Assembly (NCBI GenBank): GCA_963751395.1
Contig: CAVVUC010000004.1
Location: 620,001 to 684,000 of the forward strand
DNA from: CAVVUC01 sp963751395
Lineage (GTDB): Bacteria; Verrucomicrobiota; Verrucomicrobiia; Chthoniobacterales; Chthoniobacteraceae
DNA: 64,000 nucleotides
Reading direction: 5' to 3'
Shown: piece after piece, positions 1 to 8,579 of the stretch
Numbering within the stretch: the first letter of the stretch is position 1
Layout of the letters: every line of letters starts with the position of its first letter
Notes under the pieces: model-generated
What the model was told of the DNA's origin: nothing
The model's input: the letters and a program-made list of their open reading frames with translations, nothing else
Databases searched by the model: none
Program-made: the position numbers and the translations under genes

Positions 1-1
1 C

Positions 2-1105
2 CTTCGCAACGTGATGGCAAGCGGAGTCGTGCCGCAGATTTCCTGCATCCTCGGCCCGTGCGCGGGCGGGGCGGTTTACTCGCCGGCAATCACCGATTTC
101 GTGCTCATGGCGCAGGACAGCAGTTACATGTTCGTTACCGGCCCGGAGGTCGTGCGCTCCGTGACGAACGAGGAAGTGACCGCCGAAGAACTCGGCGGCG
201 CGGCCACGCACAACGAACTGAGCGGCGTCGCGCATTTCTCCGCTGAATCCGAACAGCACGTGCTGCTGCTCGTGCGCGAGCTGCTCGGCTACCTCCCATC
301 GAACAACGCCGAGGATCCGCCCCGTCGGGAATGCGAGGACGACCCGCTGCGCACGGAGGCGACGCTCGACACGCTGATCCCGGAGAACTCGAACAAGCCT
401 TACGACATGCACGAGGTCATTCGCGCGGTCGTGGACGACGGGCAGTTCCTCGAAGTGCAGGCGCATTTCGCGGGGAACATCCTCGTCGGCTTCGCGCGTT
501 TCAACGGCCGGAGCGTCGGCATCGTGGCGAACCAGCCGCAGGTTCTCGCGGGCGTGCTCGACATCAACTCCTCGACCAAGGCCGCGCGCTTCGTGCGGTT
601 CTGCGACGCCTTTAACATCCCGCTCGTGACCCTCGTCGATGTGCCCGGCTTCCTGCCAGGCGTCGGACAGGAGCACGGCGGCATCATCCGCCACGGCGCG
701 AAACTGCTCTACGCGTATGCCGAAGCCACGGTTCCGAAAGTCACCGTCATCACCCGCAAGGCGTATGGCGGCGCGTATGACGTGATGAGCAGCAAGCACA
801 TTCGCGGCGATCTGAATTTCGCATGGCCCGCCGCCGAGATCGCGGTGATGGGACCGGAAGGCGCAATCAACATTCTGAAAAGGAAGGAACTCGCCGAGGC
901 CAAAGACCCCGCCGCTCTCCGCGCGCAGCTCGTGGCCGAATACCGCGAGCGTTTCGCCAATCCCTACGTCGCCGCTTCGCTCGGATTCATTGACGACGTG
1001 ATCGAGCCGAGCCAGACGCGGCCGCGCGTCATCAACGCGCTCGAGATGCTCCAGAACAAACGCGACCGCAACCCGCCGAAAAAGCACGGCAACATTCCGC
1101 TTTAA
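2..1105 (+). CDS. Acyl-CoA carboxylase carboxyltransferase subunit (PccB/MmdA-like), 5' truncated
   Basis: Carboxyltransferase that moves the carboxyl group from carboxybiotin to an acyl-CoA, probably propionyl- or methylmalonyl-CoA. The reading frame is open to the window edge, so the GTG at 11 is not a real start; about 368 C-terminal residues of a roughly 510-residue family are present. Family features seen are the glycine-rich CAGGAVYSPA segment, MFVTGPEVV followed by the EEVTAEELGG stretch, and PGFLPG in the C-terminal half. The biotin carboxylase gene starts 6 bp downstream, so this is an operon. The acyl-CoA substrate cannot be fixed from the sequence. Confidence 0.93.
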   Translation, partial: LRNVMASGVVPQISCILGPCAGGAVYSPAITDFVLMAQDSSYMFVTGPEVVRSVTNEEVTAEELGGAATHNELSGVAHFSAESEQHVLLLVRELLGYLPSNNAEDPPRRECEDDPLRTEATLDTLIPENSNKPYDMHEVIRAVVDDGQFLEVQAHFAGNILVGFARFNGRSVGIVANQPQVLAGVLDINSSTKAARFVRFCDAFNIPLVTLVDVPGFLPGVGQEHGGIIRHGAKLLYAYAEATVPKVTVITRKAYGGAYDVMSSKHIRGDLNFAWPAAEIAVMGPEGAINILKRKELAEAKDPAALRAQLVAEYRERFANPYVAASLGFIDDVIEPSQTRPRVINALEMLQNKRDRNPPKKHGNIPL

Positions 1106-1111
1106 CCGGCC

Positions 1112-2626
1112 ATGTTGAAGATCACAAAAGTGCTTATCGCAAACCGGGGGGAAATCGCCTGCCGGATCGTGCGAGCCTGTAACGAACTCGGATGCGCGAC
1201 GGTCGCCGTTTACTCCGAGGCCGATCGCAACCAGCCGCACGTGCGCATGGCCGACGAAGCGTATCCGATCGGCCCGTCGTCGGCGCGCGACAGCTACCTG
1301 CGGCTCGACAAGCTGATCGAGGTCGCGAAAAAATCGGGCGCGGATGCGGTCCATCCCGGCTACGGATTTCTTGCCGAGAGTTGCGAAGCCGCCGAGGCGT
1401 TCGAGGCGGAGGGCGTGATCTGGATAGGACCGCCGGCAAACGCGATTCGTTTGATGGGCGACAAGCTCACCGCGCGCGCGACGGTTGCCGCCGCCGGGCT
1501 GCCGCTCGTTCCAGGCACCGGCAAGACGGAAAAAATGAGCGACGACGAACTCGTCGCATCCGCGCCGTCGATTGGGTTTCCGCTTCTCGTCAAAGCCGCC
1601 GCCGGCGGCGGAGGCAAAGGCATGCGAATCATCCGCAACCCGGAGGATTTGCGCGAGGGAATCCGCGTCGCGCGGCTCGAAGCGGACGCCTCGTTCGGCG
1701 ATGATCGCGTCTATATCGAACGCCTCATCACCAACGCGCGGCACATCGAGATCCAGGTGCTCGGCGACCAGCACGGCAACCTCATTCACCTCGGCGAGCG
1801 CGACTGCTCGATCCAGCGCCGCCATCAAAAGCTCATCGAGGAATGCCCGTCGCCCGTCATCACTCCCGAGCTGCGACATGAGATGGGAGCGGCTGCGGTG
1901 AAGATCGCGGCAGCCGTCGGCTATTACTCGGCGGGCACGGTCGAGTTCGTGCTCGACAACGACACGCACGACTATTTTTTCCTCGAAATGAACACGCGCC
2001 TCCAGGTCGAGCACACCGTGACCGAGCGCGTCACCGGCGTGGACATCGTGAAGGAAATGCTCCGCATCGCCGCGGGCGGAACGCTGCGCAATCGCCAGAG
2101 CGACGTGCAGTTCAAGGGATCGACGATCGAGTGCCGGATTCTCGCCGAAGATCCGTGGAGCAACTTCATGCCTTCGATCGGGGTGATCGCGTCGATCGCA
2201 TCGCCGTCCGGGCCGGGCGTGCGTCTCGACACCGGCATCACCGCCGGTTCGGAGATCACGCCGTATTACGACTCGCTCATCGCGAAGCTCGTCGTGTGGG
2301 ACGAGACGCGCGAGGAGGCGATCATCCGCACGCAGCAGGCGCTCCGGGAATTTCAGATCGCGGGAATCAAGACCACCATTCCGTTTTTCCTCCAGATGCT
2401 CGACACGCCCGAGTTCCGCTCGGGAAAAGTGCATACGAAATTCGTCGAGGAAGATTTTCTTTTGAAAAAAGTCCAGAACGCCGAGCTGGAAAAAGTCGCC
2501 GCCGTCGCCGCTGCGCTCGTCGCGCACGCGCGCCGCGGTCGTGCCGAAGCGCCGCAGGGCGCAACCGCCACGGCCCCCGTGTGGCGTCACCTCGCGCGGC
2601 GTGAGGCATTGGGAGCAGGCCGATGA
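1112..2626 (+). CDS. accC: Biotin carboxylase subunit of acyl-CoA carboxylase
   Basis: ATP-dependent carboxylation of the biotin on the carrier protein encoded next. The 504 residues show the N-terminal biotin carboxylase domain (IANRGEIACRI at about 9-19), the ATP-grasp glycine loop GGGGKGMR at about 165-172 and the active-site stretch EMNTRLQVEH near 290. The start follows the upstream stop by 6 bp. The stop overlaps the start of the carrier gene by four bases (ATGA), which suggests translational coupling. The last 40 or so residues, after the C-terminal domain, are Ala/Arg-rich and look like a short linker. The three separate subunits match the bacterial acyl-CoA carboxylase layout. Confidence 0.95.
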   Translation: MLKITKVLIANRGEIACRIVRACNELGCATVAVYSEADRNQPHVRMADEAYPIGPSSARDSYLRLDKLIEVAKKSGADAVHPGYGFLAESCEAAEAFEAEGVIWIGPPANAIRLMGDKLTARATVAAAGLPLVPGTGKTEKMSDDELVASAPSIGFPLLVKAAAGGGGKGMRIIRNPEDLREGIRVARLEADASFGDDRVYIERLITNARHIEIQVLGDQHGNLIHLGERDCSIQRRHQKLIEECPSPVITPELRHEMGAAAVKIAAAVGYYSAGTVEFVLDNDTHDYFFLEMNTRLQVEHTVTERVTGVDIVKEMLRIAAGGTLRNRQSDVQFKGSTIECRILAEDPWSNFMPSIGVIASIASPSGPGVRLDTGITAGSEITPYYDSLIAKLVVWDETREEAIIRTQQALREFQIAGIKTTIPFFLQMLDTPEFRSGKVHTKFVEEDFLLKKVQNAELEKVAAVAAALVAHARRGRAEAPQGATATAPVWRHLARREALGAGR

Positions 2627-3120
2627 AATACAAACTTCACGCAGGCGAATCGAAATTCGAGATCGACGTCGATCGCGACGGAAGAATCCGGCTCAATGGC
2701 GAGGTCATTGACGCCGATCTCCAGCGATCCTCCGATCCGACGCTCTACTCGTTGATCCTCGGACATCGCTCCTACGAAGTGCGCGTCGAGCCAGGCGACG
2801 AGGGCCATCGCGTGCAGGTTCGTGGAGTGACGTACGACGTGGTTGTGGAAGACGAGCGCACCCAGATCCTCGCCGGAGTGAAAGCGGCGCGCGGCGCGGG
2901 AGCGGGCGAAGTCGTCATCAAGTCGCCCATGCCGGGAATCGTCATCGACGTGCCGGTGAAAGAAGGCACCACTGTCGAGGCGGGCCAGACGCTTGTCGTC
3001 ATCGAGTCGATGAAAATGCACAACGAATTCAAAGCGCCACGCGCCGGAACGGTCCATGCCGTGCGCGTGAAGCAGGGCGACAAAGTCGTGCAGAATACGA
3101 TCATGGTGACGCTGAAGTAG
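2623..3120 (+). CDS. Biotin carboxyl carrier protein of acyl-CoA carboxylase
   Basis: Carrier subunit of 165 residues. The C-terminal half is a biotinyl domain with PMPG at 102-105 and the ESMKMH motif, in which Lys131 is the predicted biotinylation site. The N-terminal half is a small beta-rich region like the linker domains of propionyl-CoA-type carboxylases, not the Pro/Ala-rich linker of AccB. The start codon overlaps the accC stop. The biotin would come from the pathway that includes the bioB gene at the other end of the window. Confidence 0.92.
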   Translation: MKYKLHAGESKFEIDVDRDGRIRLNGEVIDADLQRSSDPTLYSLILGHRSYEVRVEPGDEGHRVQVRGVTYDVVVEDERTQILAGVKAARGAGAGEVVIKSPMPGIVIDVPVKEGTTVEAGQTLVVIESMKMHNEFKAPRAGTVHAVRVKQGDKVVQNTIMVTLK

Positions 3121-3144
3121 GCGTCAATGTCATGAGTCGTTGCG

Positions 3145-3163
3145 GGCGTGCCGGCCGCACGCC
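3145..3163. terminator. Possible bidirectional terminator hairpin between convergent genes
   Basis: A perfect 7-bp GC-rich stem (GGCGTGC/GCACGCC) with a 5-nt loop lies between the carboxylase operon and the convergent beta-glucosidase gene. Neither side has a T-tract, so intrinsic termination is only a possibility. Confidence 0.35.
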
Positions 3164-3168
3164 AGCGC

Positions 3169-4662
3169 TCACACGACCCGCCCCTGACGGATGACTTCCT
3201 GATACCAGCGGAAGCTTTGCTTCGGAATGCGTTTCTGGGTTTTGTAATCCATGTAGGTGAGGCCGAAGCGGCGGCTGTAACCCCAGGACCACTCGAAGTT
3301 ATCCATGAGGCTCCAGTGGAAGTAGCCGATGAGCGGGCGGCCTTCCGCCAGCGCACGCTGGGCGGCGCGCAGGTAGGAGCGCGTGTACATGACGCGCGAG
3401 AGGTCGATGACTTCACCGGCCGGCGTGACTTCGTCGTCCGTCGCGCAACCGTTCTCGCTCACGAAGATGGGGAGTTCTTTTTTGCCGAGCGCGTCGCCTA
3501 CGAGGCGGATGCCCCAGTAGATGCTCTCGGGAATGAAATGCAGCCAGGGCATGATCATGTCGGGGTATTGCTTCGGGAGCGGAAGCACTTCGTAGCCGCG
3601 CTCGTTGGCGGCGGCGCGAACGTAATAGCCGGTGTAGATGTTGAACCCCAGGGCGTCGAGGGGCTGGCAGATGTTTTTCATGTCGCCCTCCTGCACGTCG
3701 GGAGCCTCGGGGCCGAGCTTGGCGAGCGCGGTCGGGTCGTAGCGGCCGGTGAGGGCGGGGACCAGGACCGTGCCGTTGTGTTCCTCGGCAACGAAGGCCC
3801 GACGCGCGGCCTCGATGTTCTCCGGCGTGTCGATGACGGGGATGTAAGGATCGTAGTTGATGACGGTGGAGAGATGGCAGGGCTTCGGCGTGGCGGCGCG
3901 GACGGCCTGCGCGCCCAGCCCGTGCGCGAGCAGGGCGTGATGCACGGTCTGGAGGACGTCCTTCTTCCGCTTCACCACGGTGCCGGGTGCGTGCTGAGGG
4001 ACTTCGTTCACGCCGTAGCCGAGATAGGTGAAGCACATGATTTCGTTGATGGTCATCCAGTGCGTGATGCGGTCGCCCAGCGCGCGCACGGTGGCGGTGC
4101 AGTAGTCGGCGAAGTCCTGTGCGATCTCGCGGCTGCGCCACGAGCCGTATCGGTCTTCGAGCGCCTGCGGGCTGTCCCAATGGAAGAGCGTGGCATGCGG
4201 CGTGATGCCGGCGGCGAGCAGTTCGTCGGCAAGCCGGCGGTAAAAATCGAGGCCCTTTTCGTTCACGGCGCCGCGACCGTCCGGGATGACGCGCGGCCAG
4301 GAGATTGAGAACCGGTAGTGCTTGATGCCCAGTTCGGCCATGAGCTTCACGTCGTCCTTGTAGCGATGGTAATGGTCGCACGCGACGTCGCCCGATTCGC
4401 CGGTGCGCACGCGTCCGGGCGTCTTGCTGAAGGTGTCCCACACGCTCGGCTTGCGTCCGTCCTCGTTGGCGGCCCCTTCGACCTGATAGGAAGCGCTCGC
4501 CGCGCCCCACCAGAAGTCTTTCGGGAATGCGGCGGACGCTTGCTGGTCGTCCCTGGCGGCGATGGCGGCCGGGAGACGAGTGGTGCCGAGCGATCCGGCG
4601 GCGAGTGCGCTCATCGAGGCGGCACTGAGGAAATGGCGGCGGGAGATGTCGTTGGTATTCAT
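3169..4662 (-). CDS. GH1 beta-glucosidase, Tat-exported
   Basis: Family 1 glycoside hydrolase that cleaves beta-glucosides, probably outside the cytoplasm. The start at 4662 is preferred over an ATG 48 bp upstream because it puts a twin-arginine signal (SRRHFLSAASMSALAAG) at the N terminus. Mature-enzyme landmarks: FWWGAASASYQVEG near the start, the acid/base region TINEI (Glu207) and the nucleophile region VSENG (Glu403). The usual TxNEP motif reads TINEI here, a small departure. The 497-residue length fits GH1 plus a signal peptide. It is divergent from the GH36-like gene, and both may act on plant sugars. Confidence 0.93.
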   Translation of the reverse strand: MNTNDISRRHFLSAASMSALAAGSLGTTRLPAAIAARDDQQASAAFPKDFWWGAASASYQVEGAANEDGRKPSVWDTFSKTPGRVRTGESGDVACDHYHRYKDDVKLMAELGIKHYRFSISWPRVIPDGRGAVNEKGLDFYRRLADELLAAGITPHATLFHWDSPQALEDRYGSWRSREIAQDFADYCTATVRALGDRITHWMTINEIMCFTYLGYGVNEVPQHAPGTVVKRKKDVLQTVHHALLAHGLGAQAVRAATPKPCHLSTVINYDPYIPVIDTPENIEAARRAFVAEEHNGTVLVPALTGRYDPTALAKLGPEAPDVQEGDMKNICQPLDALGFNIYTGYYVRAAANERGYEVLPLPKQYPDMIMPWLHFIPESIYWGIRLVGDALGKKELPIFVSENGCATDDEVTPAGEVIDLSRVMYTRSYLRAAQRALAEGRPLIGYFHWSLMDNFEWSWGYSRRFGLTYMDYKTQKRIPKQSFRWYQEVIRQGRVV

Positions 4663-4844
4663 GTCTTCAAAAGGATGAGACGGCGGTGACTCAACATTTA
4701 CAAGCCACAATTCACAATCCTAAAAGCCATCGCCAGAAAGGCCCTGCAAGACCGCCCGGCGCACAAGAGGCCGCACTCGAAATCCGGTATTGCCAGCGAT
4801 GCTTCGCCGCCGGATGCTCGGCGCAAATGACGATCCCACCACCG

Positions 4845-6965
4845 ATGAAGAGACTCTCCTCGATAAAGTTCCCGCTCGCGGCGTTGCTTGCCTGCCTGCT
4901 TGTGGTGAATTGCTCCGCAGAAACCTTCTCGCTAAAGGACGGCACGCTCCGCCACGGCTCGCGCGCGGTGCTGGAAAAAGTGCCGGCGGAATTCGCGCTC
5001 GTCGAAGATCCCACCGGCGCGGGCGTTTTCCTCAAGTGGTCGGCGGAAAAACCGGAATCGCTGATCCGATCGACTCTCGGAAGCATCGCGGGGCTGAAGC
5101 GTTTCACCAGTTGCCATCGCAACGAGCCGTTCTGGATGGTGCCTCACGCGGGCACGCGGGAAGCCGACGTGAACCTCGAAACCCAATGGCTGCTCGCCGA
5201 CACCGGAGCGGACAACTACGTCATGCTCGTGCCGCTCATCGACGGCCCGTTCGTCTTCACGTTCAGCGGCGGCGACGACGGCGTGAAGATCAACGGCCAA
5301 ACCGGCGACCCCGCCGTGACAGGCAAAGGCGGCGTGGCGCTCTTTGTCTCGTGCGGCACCGATCCCTACGCGATGGCCGACGCGGGTGCGAAGGCGGTCA
5401 TGCAGAAGCTCGGAACCGGCGAACTCCGCATCGAAAAGCCGCTCCCCGATTTCGTGAACGACTTCGGCTGGTGTACGTGGGATTCGTTTTACCGTGAGGT
5501 CTCTGCCGACAAAGTCCGCACCGGCCTCGCGTCGTTCGCGGAGGGGAAAGTCGAGCCGCGCCTGCTGATCCTCGACGACGGCTGGCAGGACTGGCGCAAA
5601 CAACCGACTGGTGAGGAAAAGCTCGTCTCGCTCGAACCCAACCAGGCGCAATTCGCCGGCGATCTGCGCCCGACCGTGCGCGTCGCGAAGGAGGAGTTCA
5701 AAGTCCGCACGCTGCTCGCGTGGCATGCGTTCATCGGCTACTGGTCCGGCGTGGACGGCTCCGCGTTGCCGGACTATGGCGTGCGCGACATCAACCGTTC
5801 GTTCGGCGAGGACATCCTCAAGCTGCAGCCGAAGTTCAACACGCACTACTGGGGAAAAAGCGTGGGTGTCGTTCCGCCGGAGAACATCGGCAGGTTCTAC
5901 GACGACTATCACCAGCGGCTCCAGGCGCAGGGCGTGGACGGTTTGAAAGTGGACAACCAGTCGATGATCGAGAGTGTTTCGTACGGATTCGGCGGGCGTG
6001 TGGCGATGACGAAGGCATATCGCGCCGCGCTCGAGGCTTCGGTTGCGAAGCATTTCGGCGGGCGGCTCATCAACTGCATGGCGAACGCAATGGAGACCTA
6101 TTATTGCTCGCCCGGCTCGACGCTCATGCGCACGTCGATCGATTTCTGGCCGAAGAAACCCGAAACCCATGGCCAGCACCTTTACTGCAACGCGCAGGTC
6201 GGCGTGTGGTTTGGCGAGTTCATGCATCCCGACTGGGACATGTTCCAATCGGCGCACGCGATGGGTTCCTTCCATGCCGCCGGTCGCGCCGTTTCGGGCG
6301 GGCCGGTCTATGTCTCCGACAAACCGGACGCGCACAACTTCGATCTGCTCCGCAAGCTGGTCCTCTCCGACGGCACCGTGCTCCGCGCCGACAACGTGGG
6401 CCGCCCCACGCTCGACTGTCTGTTCGCCGACGTCACCCGCGACCCGGTGCTGCTGAAGGTCTTCAACTACAACCGCGACTGCGCAGTCATTGGAGCCTTC
6501 AACGCCAACTATCACGACGAGGAAGGCAAACGCGCGAGCATTTCCGGCGGGGTCTCGCCAGCCGACGCACCGGATTTGAAAGGGGACGCATTCATCGGCT
6601 TTGCGCATCAGGCCGGCCGCCTCTGGCGTTCAGGCCGCAGCGACCGCGCGCCTCTCAAACTCGGCGAGGGCGAATGGGAAATCGTCTCCTTCGCGCCCGT
6701 CGATCGCGGCCTCGCTGTCCTCGGTCTGGCCGACAAACTCAACAGCACTGGAGCGGTGACTGGCAAGAAGTGGAACGCCGACGGCAGTTGCACCATCGCG
6801 CTCCGCGACGGCGGAAGCTTTCTCGCGTATGCCGAAAAAGCGCCGAAGCGTGTCGAGGCAAATGGTCGCGAGATGACTTTCAAACACGATGCAAGCAATG
6901 GTCGTTTGTCAGTCGAGTTGCCAGCAGGCGAAAAGGTGTCCGTGACCTTGCATTGGGAGAATTGA
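4845..6965 (+). CDS. Secreted GH36-type (raffinose synthase/Sip1-like) glycoside hydrolase
   Basis: Predicted alpha-galactosidase or raffinose-synthase-like protein of 706 residues. The start at 4845 gives a clean signal peptide (MKRLSSIKFPLAALLACLLV ending near CSAE); an in-frame ATG at 4827 would add six residues. Family signatures seen are GWCTWDSFY at about residue 208, LDDGWQDW at about 242 and the KVDNQ segment at about 367, whose Asp is the expected nucleophile. Plant members of this family transfer or hydrolyse galactosyl groups; bacterial secreted members are poorly characterised, so the substrate is uncertain. It is divergently placed from the GH1 gene with a 182-bp shared upstream region. 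Confidence 0.85.
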   Translation: MKRLSSIKFPLAALLACLLVVNCSAETFSLKDGTLRHGSRAVLEKVPAEFALVEDPTGAGVFLKWSAEKPESLIRSTLGSIAGLKRFTSCHRNEPFWMVPHAGTREADVNLETQWLLADTGADNYVMLVPLIDGPFVFTFSGGDDGVKINGQTGDPAVTGKGGVALFVSCGTDPYAMADAGAKAVMQKLGTGELRIEKPLPDFVNDFGWCTWDSFYREVSADKVRTGLASFAEGKVEPRLLILDDGWQDWRKQPTGEEKLVSLEPNQAQFAGDLRPTVRVAKEEFKVRTLLAWHAFIGYWSGVDGSALPDYGVRDINRSFGEDILKLQPKFNTHYWGKSVGVVPPENIGRFYDDYHQRLQAQGVDGLKVDNQSMIESVSYGFGGRVAMTKAYRAALEASVAKHFGGRLINCMANAMETYYCSPGSTLMRTSIDFWPKKPETHGQHLYCNAQVGVWFGEFMHPDWDMFQSAHAMGSFHAAGRAVSGGPVYVSDKPDAHNFDLLRKLVLSDGTVLRADNVGRPTLDCLFADVTRDPVLLKVFNYNRDCAVIGAFNANYHDEEGKRASISGGVSPADAPDLKGDAFIGFAHQAGRLWRSGRSDRAPLKLGEGEWEIVSFAPVDRGLAVLGLADKLNSTGAVTGKKWNADGSCTIALRDGGSFLAYAEKAPKRVEANGREMTFKHDASNGRLSVELPAGEKVSVTLHWEN

Positions 6966-7808
6966 AACCGCCCGACAGGCCAACCGCGTTCCGTCGCCTG
7001 ATTCGTCTGGCTTCGATCAATGCTTGGGGCATTCCAGGATGCGTGGCCACGGTTGAACTGCAATCCTCCCTCGTGAAACTCGTCTCCTTCCCACGCACCT
7101 TCATGCGTTCGCTCGTCCTCAAACCCAGCCACAATCGAATCGCCGCCCGCTATGCCGCCGCCCCGTCCTCGCCGAAGAACGGCATCGTGACGGCTGTAGC
7201 GACTGCCGGAGTGAAATTCCGAATTGCCCCAAGATCCCCCGGCGGAGTCATCCCGAGCGAAGCGAGAGATCCCGCGAGCAACGATGGGACCAAGCAGAAA
7301 GGTTGGAACAGATTGAAGTAATGGCCCGCCTGGCCGCTCGAATCACTGCCGTGGATGAGGAAGTGCCGCCCGAAGCGGTCGTAAAACTTCATGAAGCCTC
7401 CCGCCACCGATGCCAGACCGGCGGCGTCATTTTTTGTTTTGGCGCACCCGACTCAACTCATTGAGCCGAACCGCACCAGGATGGGCTATGGTGGTTGTTC
7501 TGTTCTGCGCGCTCCCTGCCGTCGGGAAGCGCATGCGCAGCTCCTCAAAATCTGCTGCGAATGGCAGGAATTTCTTTACGAAGTAGAGTTTAATATAGCG
7601 AACGACCTGAAAGATGTCTCCTTGATTGTGCGTCTTTGTTCTTAGATTTTTCGCCATACTGAAAAACACCAGTGTGGGAGTCGATCCGCATTCGAAATGG
7701 CGAAACGGATCCCTCGCTTTCTATCGGGCAGCGGATTTTGAATTGTCGGATTTTGAATTGACGGAAGCGCGATCCGGCGACAACATTCGGAACCGTTCGC
7801 CGATGACC
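6966..7808. other. Intergenic region without a convincing gene; contains a REP-like repeat
   Basis: Open frames here are short, overlap on both strands and resemble no family I know. A GAGCGAAGCGAGAGATCCCG-type sequence at about 7247-7278 looks like a dispersed intergenic repeat seen in several soil bacteria. The stretch ends at tRNA-Ala. I read it as decayed or non-coding sequence. Confidence 0.5.
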
Positions 7809-7884
7809 GGGGGTATAGCTCAGTTGGTAGAGCGTCTCGTTCGCAATGAGAAGGCCAGGGGTTCGAATCCCCTTACCTCCACCA
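7809..7884 (+). tRNA. tRNA-Ala (anticodon CGC)
   Basis: A complete cloverleaf with encoded CCA. The 7-bp acceptor stem has the G3-U70 wobble pair that identifies alanine tRNAs. The D arm is GCTC-GAGC, the anticodon stem is TCTCG/TGAGA with loop TTCGCAA (anticodon CGC), and the T arm is AGGGG/CCCCT around TTCGAAT. An integrase gene lies 700 bp downstream, but its attachment site appears to be a different tRNA fragment (8445-8488). Confidence 0.95.
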
Positions 7885-8444
7885 TCACAACGATCTGTAA
7901 ATAAGCTATTTACAGTCGTAATGTGAGTGCCCGCAATGGCAGAAAAAAACCCTCCTCCAACCTCGTCTGCCAACCTGTAACATACGAAATGAAGGCGAAA
8001 ACACATCCGTGAGGACGGAGTGCTTTGTTTGCGAATTTGCGAGACAGAGCATTTTTGGGAGAGCGAAAGCTGTCCGGAAAGCGGAAGGCGGGTGAAGTGC
8101 TATGATCATGTGAGGCAGATGGTCTGGCGACCTCTCAACGTATTTGAGCATAAGTGTGAGATTCGGTGTCGATTGCCGCGAGGCCGATGTGAAATGAGCG
8201 GGAAAGTTTACCGCGTAAGGCCGCCATATGAGCGCCAAAATGATCGAAATCCACCTTACCGGAATCCTCTCCCAGCGGAAACGACAAACCACAGACGCCT
8301 TTCGAAAGCTCTCAATAGCGCCTTCTCAGCCGTCAAACGCAAGGCCCGCGGATTTCGTTCCACTGACAGTCTCACCGCCATGCTCTACTTCACAGCCGGC
8401 AAACTATAAATCCCTGCTACCCACTGAAAGTAGCGAAGAAGGGG
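7885..8444. other. Intergenic region, no gene recognised
   Basis: Between tRNA-Ala and the tRNA-Gln fragment no open frame has credible length, start signal or family resemblance. Frames on both strands overlap each other, as expected for non-coding DNA. It is probably chromosomal DNA flanking the integrated element. Confidence 0.5.
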
Positions 8445-8488
8445 TGGCTGCCTCGCTAGGACTCGAGCCTAGACAAAGTGATTCAGAG
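8445..8488 (-). pseudogene. 3' half of tRNA-Gln (CTG): attachment-site remnant
   Basis: Read on the minus strand, this piece has an anticodon loop CTCTGAA (anticodon CTG), the 3' anticodon-stem strand TCACT, a perfect T arm (CTAGG-CTCGAGT-CCTAG), the 3' acceptor strand CGAGGCA, discriminator G and CCA. The 5' half is absent: bases before the loop cannot form the anticodon stem. A break inside the anticodon loop is where many tyrosine integrases cut tRNA targets. The CCA end faces lower coordinates, so the element should extend to the right, where the integrase gene begins 92 bp away. Confidence 0.8.
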
Positions 8489-8579
8489 TTTGTTCGTTGC
8501 ATAGAACCGTCCTGTTCTGTATTGTTCGCAAGTGTTCCCGTTATTCCACTGATAATCAGATACTTGAGGAGATGTAAAC

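Noticed and set aside
4932..6608. Long antisense open frame (558 codons) under the GH36 gene
   Set aside because: Arg/His/Val-rich shadow caused by GC-rich third positions of the real gene; no motif or start signal.
7391..7645. Short plus-strand frame before tRNA-Ala
   Set aside because: Overlaps equally long frames on the other strand and lacks start signal; treated as non-coding.
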